Assembly (NCBI GenBank): GCA_905478675.1
Contig: CAJQJI010000085.1
Span: 1-9,547, forward strand
Source: Candidatus Altimarinota bacterium
Lineage (GTDB): Bacteria; Patescibacteriota; Gracilibacteria; UBA4473
DNA: 9,547 bases
Direction: 5' to 3'
Shown: one piece after another, positions 7,297-9,547 of the stretch
Numbering within the stretch: the first letter of the stretch is position 1
Layout of the letters: every line of letters starts with the position of its first letter
The notes under the pieces: model-generated
The model's database searches: none
Seen by the model: the letters and a program-made list of their open reading frames with translations, nothing else
Told to the model about the DNA's origin: nothing
Made by a program: the position numbers and the translations under genes

Positions 7297-7343
7297 CAGT
7301 TCATATATTTAATTTTTAGAATTTTTCTAAAACCCTCCCGCAT
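7296..7343 (-). CDS. Possible 15-codon leader ORF coupled to the uncharacterised gene
   Basis: ATG at 7343 opens the peptide MREGFRKILKIKYMN, ending at TGA 7298-7296. The stop shares its A with the ATG of the 268-residue protein (TGATG), an arrangement that would allow termination-reinitiation. An AGGGA sits about 9 nt upstream of the ATG. The peptide is basic and has no recognisable function. It is short enough to arise by chance, so it is offered as a candidate only. Confidence 0.25.
   Translation of the reverse strand: MREGFRKILKIKYMN
7314..7332. repeat. 8-bp perfect palindrome with 3-nt spacer (possible operator)
   Basis: TTTTAGAA (7314-7321), TTT, TTCTAAAA (7325-7332). It lies about 18 nt upstream of the start of the 268-residue protein and inside the possible leader ORF. 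It is AT-rich and has no adjoining long T run on the minus strand, so a regulator-binding site or small mRNA hairpin fits better than a terminator. It does not match the classical DtxR operator. Confidence 0.35.
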
Positions 7344-7353
7344 TAAGTTTTTC

Positions 7354-7381
7354 CCTATAAATACTTTTTAAATCTTTACAA
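7354..7381 (-). promoter_or_regulatory. Candidate promoter for the uncharacterised gene
   Basis: On the minus strand TTGTAA (7381-7376), a 16-nt spacer and TATAGG (7359-7354). The predicted transcript start (about 7347) is only a few bases before the leader ORF ATG at 7343. The position, just after the pnp terminator, is where a new promoter would be expected. The sequence match is moderate. Confidence 0.3.
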
Positions 7382-7405
7382 AAATAAGTCAATAAGCCTT
7401 GTTTT

Positions 7406-7436
7406 AAAAAAAGACCAATTCAAACGAATTGGTCTT
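7406..7436 (-). terminator. Rho-independent terminator after pnp
   Basis: Read on the minus strand, AAGACCAATT (7436-7427), loop CGTTTG, AATTGGTCTT (7420-7411): a perfect 10-bp stem running directly into a 7-T tract (7412-7406, the last two stem bases included). It lies 22 nt beyond the TAG that ends the KH-S1 part of pnp. A further GACCAATT copy at 7452-7445 could compete for the same pairing. The 162-nt gap 7297-7458 holds this terminator plus the promoter, leader ORF and palindrome listed separately. Confidence 0.9.
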
Positions 7437-7458
7437 CCTTACATAATTGGTCAAAAAA

Positions 7459-7887
7459 CTAAGCTTGCTCAGTATCTTTCATACTAAGTTTAACTCGACC
7501 TTGACGATCAATTTCTTTGATAATCACATTCACCCGTTGTCCCTCTTTCAAAACATCCGTTACATTTTCAACGCGTTCTTGAGAAATTTCTGACACGTGC
7601 ACCAAACCATCTTTTCCTGGCACGTATTCTACAAAGGCCCCAAAATCCATAATCGTTTTCACTAAACAACCTTTAAATACGTCTCCAGGCGTTGGTTTAT
7701 AAACAATTTTTTCAATCGCGGCTCGAGCTGATTTAATATTTTCGCGCAACCCTGTAATAACCACTGTGCCATCATCTTCAATGCTAATTTTAACATCATG
7801 ATCCGCCGTTAAAGCTTGAATCGTTTCACCACCTTTCCCAATTACCACTCGAATATCATCCGTATCAATCTGCATAACTTCAATCAA
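7459..7887 (-). CDS. pnp: Polynucleotide phosphorylase, C-terminal KH and S1 RNA-binding part, separated by a stop codon
   Basis: The KH and S1 domains of PNPase, which hold RNA near the catalytic ring. The KH domain carries the GxxG loop in VVIGKGGETIQAL (about residues 14-26 from the TTG at 7887). The S1 domain runs from GDVFKGCLVKTIMDFGAFV (about 69) to the RQGRVKLSMKD segment near the end. The frame is the same as the upstream pnp ORF: after the TAA at 7899-7897 it continues F-A-P-L-I-E-V-M-Q-I-D, matching the [11 protein letters not shown] junction of intact PNPases. As a separate protein it would need to restart at TTG 7887 or ATG 7875 (MQIDTDDIRV), and neither has a Shine-Dalgarno. It ends with TAG followed by the terminator. 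The domain identity is certain; whether it is translated alone is not. Confidence 0.75.
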   Translation of the reverse strand: MIEVMQIDTDDIRVVIGKGGETIQALTADHDVKISIEDDGTVVITGLRENIKSARAAIEKIVYKPTPGDVFKGCLVKTIMDFGAFVEYVPGKDGLVHVSEISQERVENVTDVLKEGQRVNVIIKEIDRQGRVKLSMKDTEQA

Positions 7888-7896
7888 TGGTGCAAA

Positions 7897-7899
7897 TTA
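7897..7899 (-). other. In-frame TAA interrupting pnp between catalytic core and KH domain
   Basis: The reading frame is continuous through this TAA: upstream APNEEMN, downstream FAPLIEVMQIDTDDI. The aligned residue is Glu in E. coli PNPase (ISEFAPR), one base from TAA (GAA to TAA). Summed, the visible core (549), this codon and the tail (145) plus about a dozen missing N-terminal residues give about 707, the length of a normal PNPase. Confidence 0.9.
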
Positions 7900-9547
7900 A
7901 TTCATTTCTTCGTTTGGCGCCGGAATTGTTTCTAACATATTCGCTAAAATATGTTTTCGAGCGATTTGTGCTCGTTCTAAAGCGTCTTTAAGCAGTTCTA
8001 ATTTTAGACCTTTAATTTTAATATCGAGTTGTAAGCAGGTAATACTTTCTGTATTCCCCGTGACTTTGAAATCCATATCCCCGTCAAAATCTTCAAGCCC
8101 TTGAATATCGGTTAAAATCCGGTAATCCCCAGTCCCTTCTTCCATCAAAAGCCCCATGGCAATACCCGCAATTGGCGCTTTAAGTGGTACCCCACCGTGC
8201 ATAAGCGCCAAGGTTGAACCACAAACAGAAGCCATTGAGCTTGAACCATTACAAGACAAAATTTCAGACACCACTCGCATCGTGTACGCCCAACCTTCTT
8301 CTGGTTTTGGAACCACGTATTTAAGCGCTCGTTCGGCTAAAGCCCCATGCCCAATTTCTCGTCGACCTGGACCGCGCAAAGGTCGTGTTTCCCCAACCGA
8401 GAATGGAGGGAAATTATAGTGATGCATATAACGTTGTTTGAATTCTGGACGATCAGTATCTGGTACATGCAGTTCTTCGTCTGGACCGCCTAAAGTTAAG
8501 ATAGACAAGGCTTGTGTTTCGCCTCGTTGGAAAAACCCACATCCATGCACACGGTCTAACATTCCAACCGTTGTATAAAGCGGCCGTACTTCATCCACCG
8601 CTCGACCATCAACCCGCTTACCAGTACTAAACACTCCCGCTCGCATATTTTTAGCAAAACGTTTATCCAGCACGGTCATAATTTCCGCTTTACTGAATTC
8701 TTCAGCTTCAATTTGTTCCGCTAAAGCTTCTTCTAACTTTGTTTCCAAAGCTTTCATTTTTTTCTTCACTTCTTTTTTAGTAACCCCACGAACTTCAGAC
8801 AGTTCAGCTTCTGTAACGACCGTATCAAAAGCCGCCATAGCCGCGGCCATAGAATCAGACTCTGAAGCGATATTCATTTCAAACGGTTCAATATCGAACT
8901 GTTGCATAAATTCATCTTGGGCCGCACAAAGTTTTTTAATTTCTTCATGCGCGTACGCCAACGCTTCTAACATTTCTTCGTTAGAAATTAAATCTGCACC
9001 AGCTTCCACCATGGTAATAGCATCCGCCGTTCCTGCGACAATCAAGTCTAAACCATTATTATCTACTTGGTCGTACGTCGGGTACGTCACTAAATTTCCA
9101 GCTTCATCTTTCCCAATATGAACCCCCGCCACTGAAGCTTCAAAAGGCAGTCCCGCTAATTGAATCGCAATACTAGCCCCTGTCATACATAAAGCTGTTG
9201 GAGCTTGCGTTCCATCCGTTTGTAATTGCGTCGCAATAATTTGAACTTCATCACGAGCGCCTTTTGGGAACATTGGACGCAATGGACGATCAATCATTCG
9301 ACACGCTAACACGTCCCGATCACTTTTTCGACCTTCTCGTTTATTAATTTTAGAATGTTTAAGCATTCCTTGAGCATAGGTTTTTGGCTCGTACTCCACC
9401 ACTAGCGGGAAAAAATCCATCCCTGGTCGACCAGCGCCAACCCCACAAGTTACTAAAATACGTTGTTCCCCGTACTTCACTAAAGCCGAACCCTGCGCTT
9501 GAGGCGCGAGCAAACCTGTTTCGATCACCAAATCTTTGTCGCCTAAG
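7897..9547 (-). CDS. pnp: Polynucleotide phosphorylase catalytic core (both RNase PH domains), 5' end outside window, ends early
   Basis: PNPase degrades RNA 3' to 5' using phosphate and works as a trimer, often with RNase E or a helicase. The frame is open to the window edge. The first residues, LGDKDLVIETGLLAPQAQGS, match the start of other PNPases, so about a dozen residues are missing; the TTG at 9531 is not a real start. In visible-fragment numbering there is a first RNase PH domain with PGMDFFPL and RMIDRPLRPMFPKG. A helical linker covers about residues 210-290. The second RNase PH domain has GKRVDGR, FFQRGETQAL, FSVGETRPLRGPGRREIGHG, the phosphate-binding NGSSSMASVCG (443-453) and the catalytic aspartates D486 and D492 in DFDGDMD. 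The usual IPGxFFRREG loop reads KHSKINKREG. The ORF stops at TAA just before the KH domain. The core alone could still be active, because KH-S1 deletions in E. coli PNPase keep reduced activity. Confidence 0.9.
   Translation of the reverse strand, partial: LGDKDLVIETGLLAPQAQGSALVKYGEQRILVTCGVGAGRPGMDFFPLVVEYEPKTYAQGMLKHSKINKREGRKSDRDVLACRMIDRPLRPMFPKGARDEVQIIATQLQTDGTQAPTALCMTGASIAIQLAGLPFEASVAGVHIGKDEAGNLVTYPTYDQVDNNGLDLIVAGTADAITMVEAGADLISNEEMLEALAYAHEEIKKLCAAQDEFMQQFDIEPFEMNIASESDSMAAAMAAFDTVVTEAELSEVRGVTKKEVKKKMKALETKLEEALAEQIEAEEFSKAEIMTVLDKRFAKNMRAGVFSTGKRVDGRAVDEVRPLYTTVGMLDRVHGCGFFQRGETQALSILTLGGPDEELHVPDTDRPEFKQRYMHHYNFPPFSVGETRPLRGPGRREIGHGALAERALKYVVPKPEEGWAYTMRVVSEILSCNGSSSMASVCGSTLALMHGGVPLKAPIAGIAMGLLMEEGTGDYRILTDIQGLEDFDGDMDFKVTGNTESITCLQLDIKIKGLKLELLKDALERAQIARKHILANMLETIPAPNEEMN

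Noticed and set aside
7897..7899. Genetic code change explaining the pnp stop
   Set aside because: TAA ends ygjP, pgl, zwf, gnd, the DtxR-type gene and the unknown gene, and TAG ends rimK and the KH-S1 part, so neither is generally a sense codon. No main gene here ends in TGA, but none has an in-frame TGA either, so there is no evidence of TGA recoding; the sample is too small to say more.
7885..7899. Frameshift in pnp
   Set aside because: The codon phase is identical before and after the TAA and homology continues without a missing or extra base, so this is a substitution-type stop and not a shift. No slippery run is present at the site.
1523..8419. Plus-strand ORFs at 1523-1753, 4113-4355, 4632-4823 and 8156-8419, and a minus-strand ORF at 2194-2445
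   Set aside because: Each lies wholly inside a well-supported gene in another frame and has no recognisable domain. They are shadows.
9529..9531. TTG as the start of PNPase
   Set aside because: The frame stays open to the window edge and the upstream residues LGDKD match the conserved N-terminus, so the real start is outside the window.
1..9547. tRNA, rRNA, CRISPR, insertion sequence or riboswitch
   Set aside because: No cloverleaf-like segment, repeat-spacer pattern, transposase motif or long terminal inverted repeat was seen, and the intergenic gaps (up to about 165 nt) show no recognisable riboswitch core.

Overview
This is a gene-dense, moderately AT-rich bacterial window (about 40% G+C by eye) with short intergenic gaps. 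Nine protein-coding segments are visible, all but one on the minus strand. No rRNA, tRNA, insertion sequence, CRISPR array or prophage signature was seen. Few genes have a convincing Shine-Dalgarno sequence. Several putative -10 boxes lie so close to a start codon that leaderless or near-leaderless messages are plausible. The PNPase carries an N-terminal RNA-binding loop (KHSKINKREG in place of the usual IPGxFFRREG) that recalls Patescibacteria/CPR proteins. That is only a hint, and the lineage cannot be fixed from this window.

Reading the minus strand in transcription order: (1) 9547-7459 holds polynucleotide phosphorylase (pnp). Its 5' end lies outside the window, and an in-frame TAA at 7899-7897 cuts it exactly between the catalytic core and the KH-S1 RNA-binding tail. 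A textbook intrinsic terminator follows at 7436-7406. (2) 7296-6490 holds a 268-residue protein I do not recognise, preceded by a possible 15-codon leader ORF and an 8-bp palindrome. It converges on, and overlaps by 4 nt, (3) a plus-strand DtxR/MntR-type metal-responsive repressor (6101-6493), which is the only plus-strand gene. (4) Divergent from that, 5935-5030 encodes a RimK-family ATP-grasp ligase. (5) A tight cluster gnd-zwf-pgl-ygjP (4954-734) follows, and then the start of an M3-family oligoendopeptidase (661-1) that runs out of the window.

The core of the region is the complete oxidative pentose phosphate branch. Zwf makes 6-phosphogluconolactone and NADPH, Pgl hydrolyses the lactone, and Gnd decarboxylates 6-phosphogluconate to ribulose 5-phosphate with a second NADPH. 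The three genes are separated by 12 nt and 1 nt. The YgjP-like metallohydrolase is joined to pgl by a TAATG stop/start overlap, so these four are very probably one operon. RimK upstream (75-nt gap) and the peptidase downstream (72-nt gap) lie in the same direction and may or may not be co-transcribed.

The observation most worth checking is the pnp interruption. All catalytic residues are intact, the reading frame is the same on both sides of the stop, and the residue replaced is one that is Glu in E. coli PNPase. It could be a real split gene, a recent nonsense mutation or a single-base sequence error. No obviously new defence or mobile system was found.
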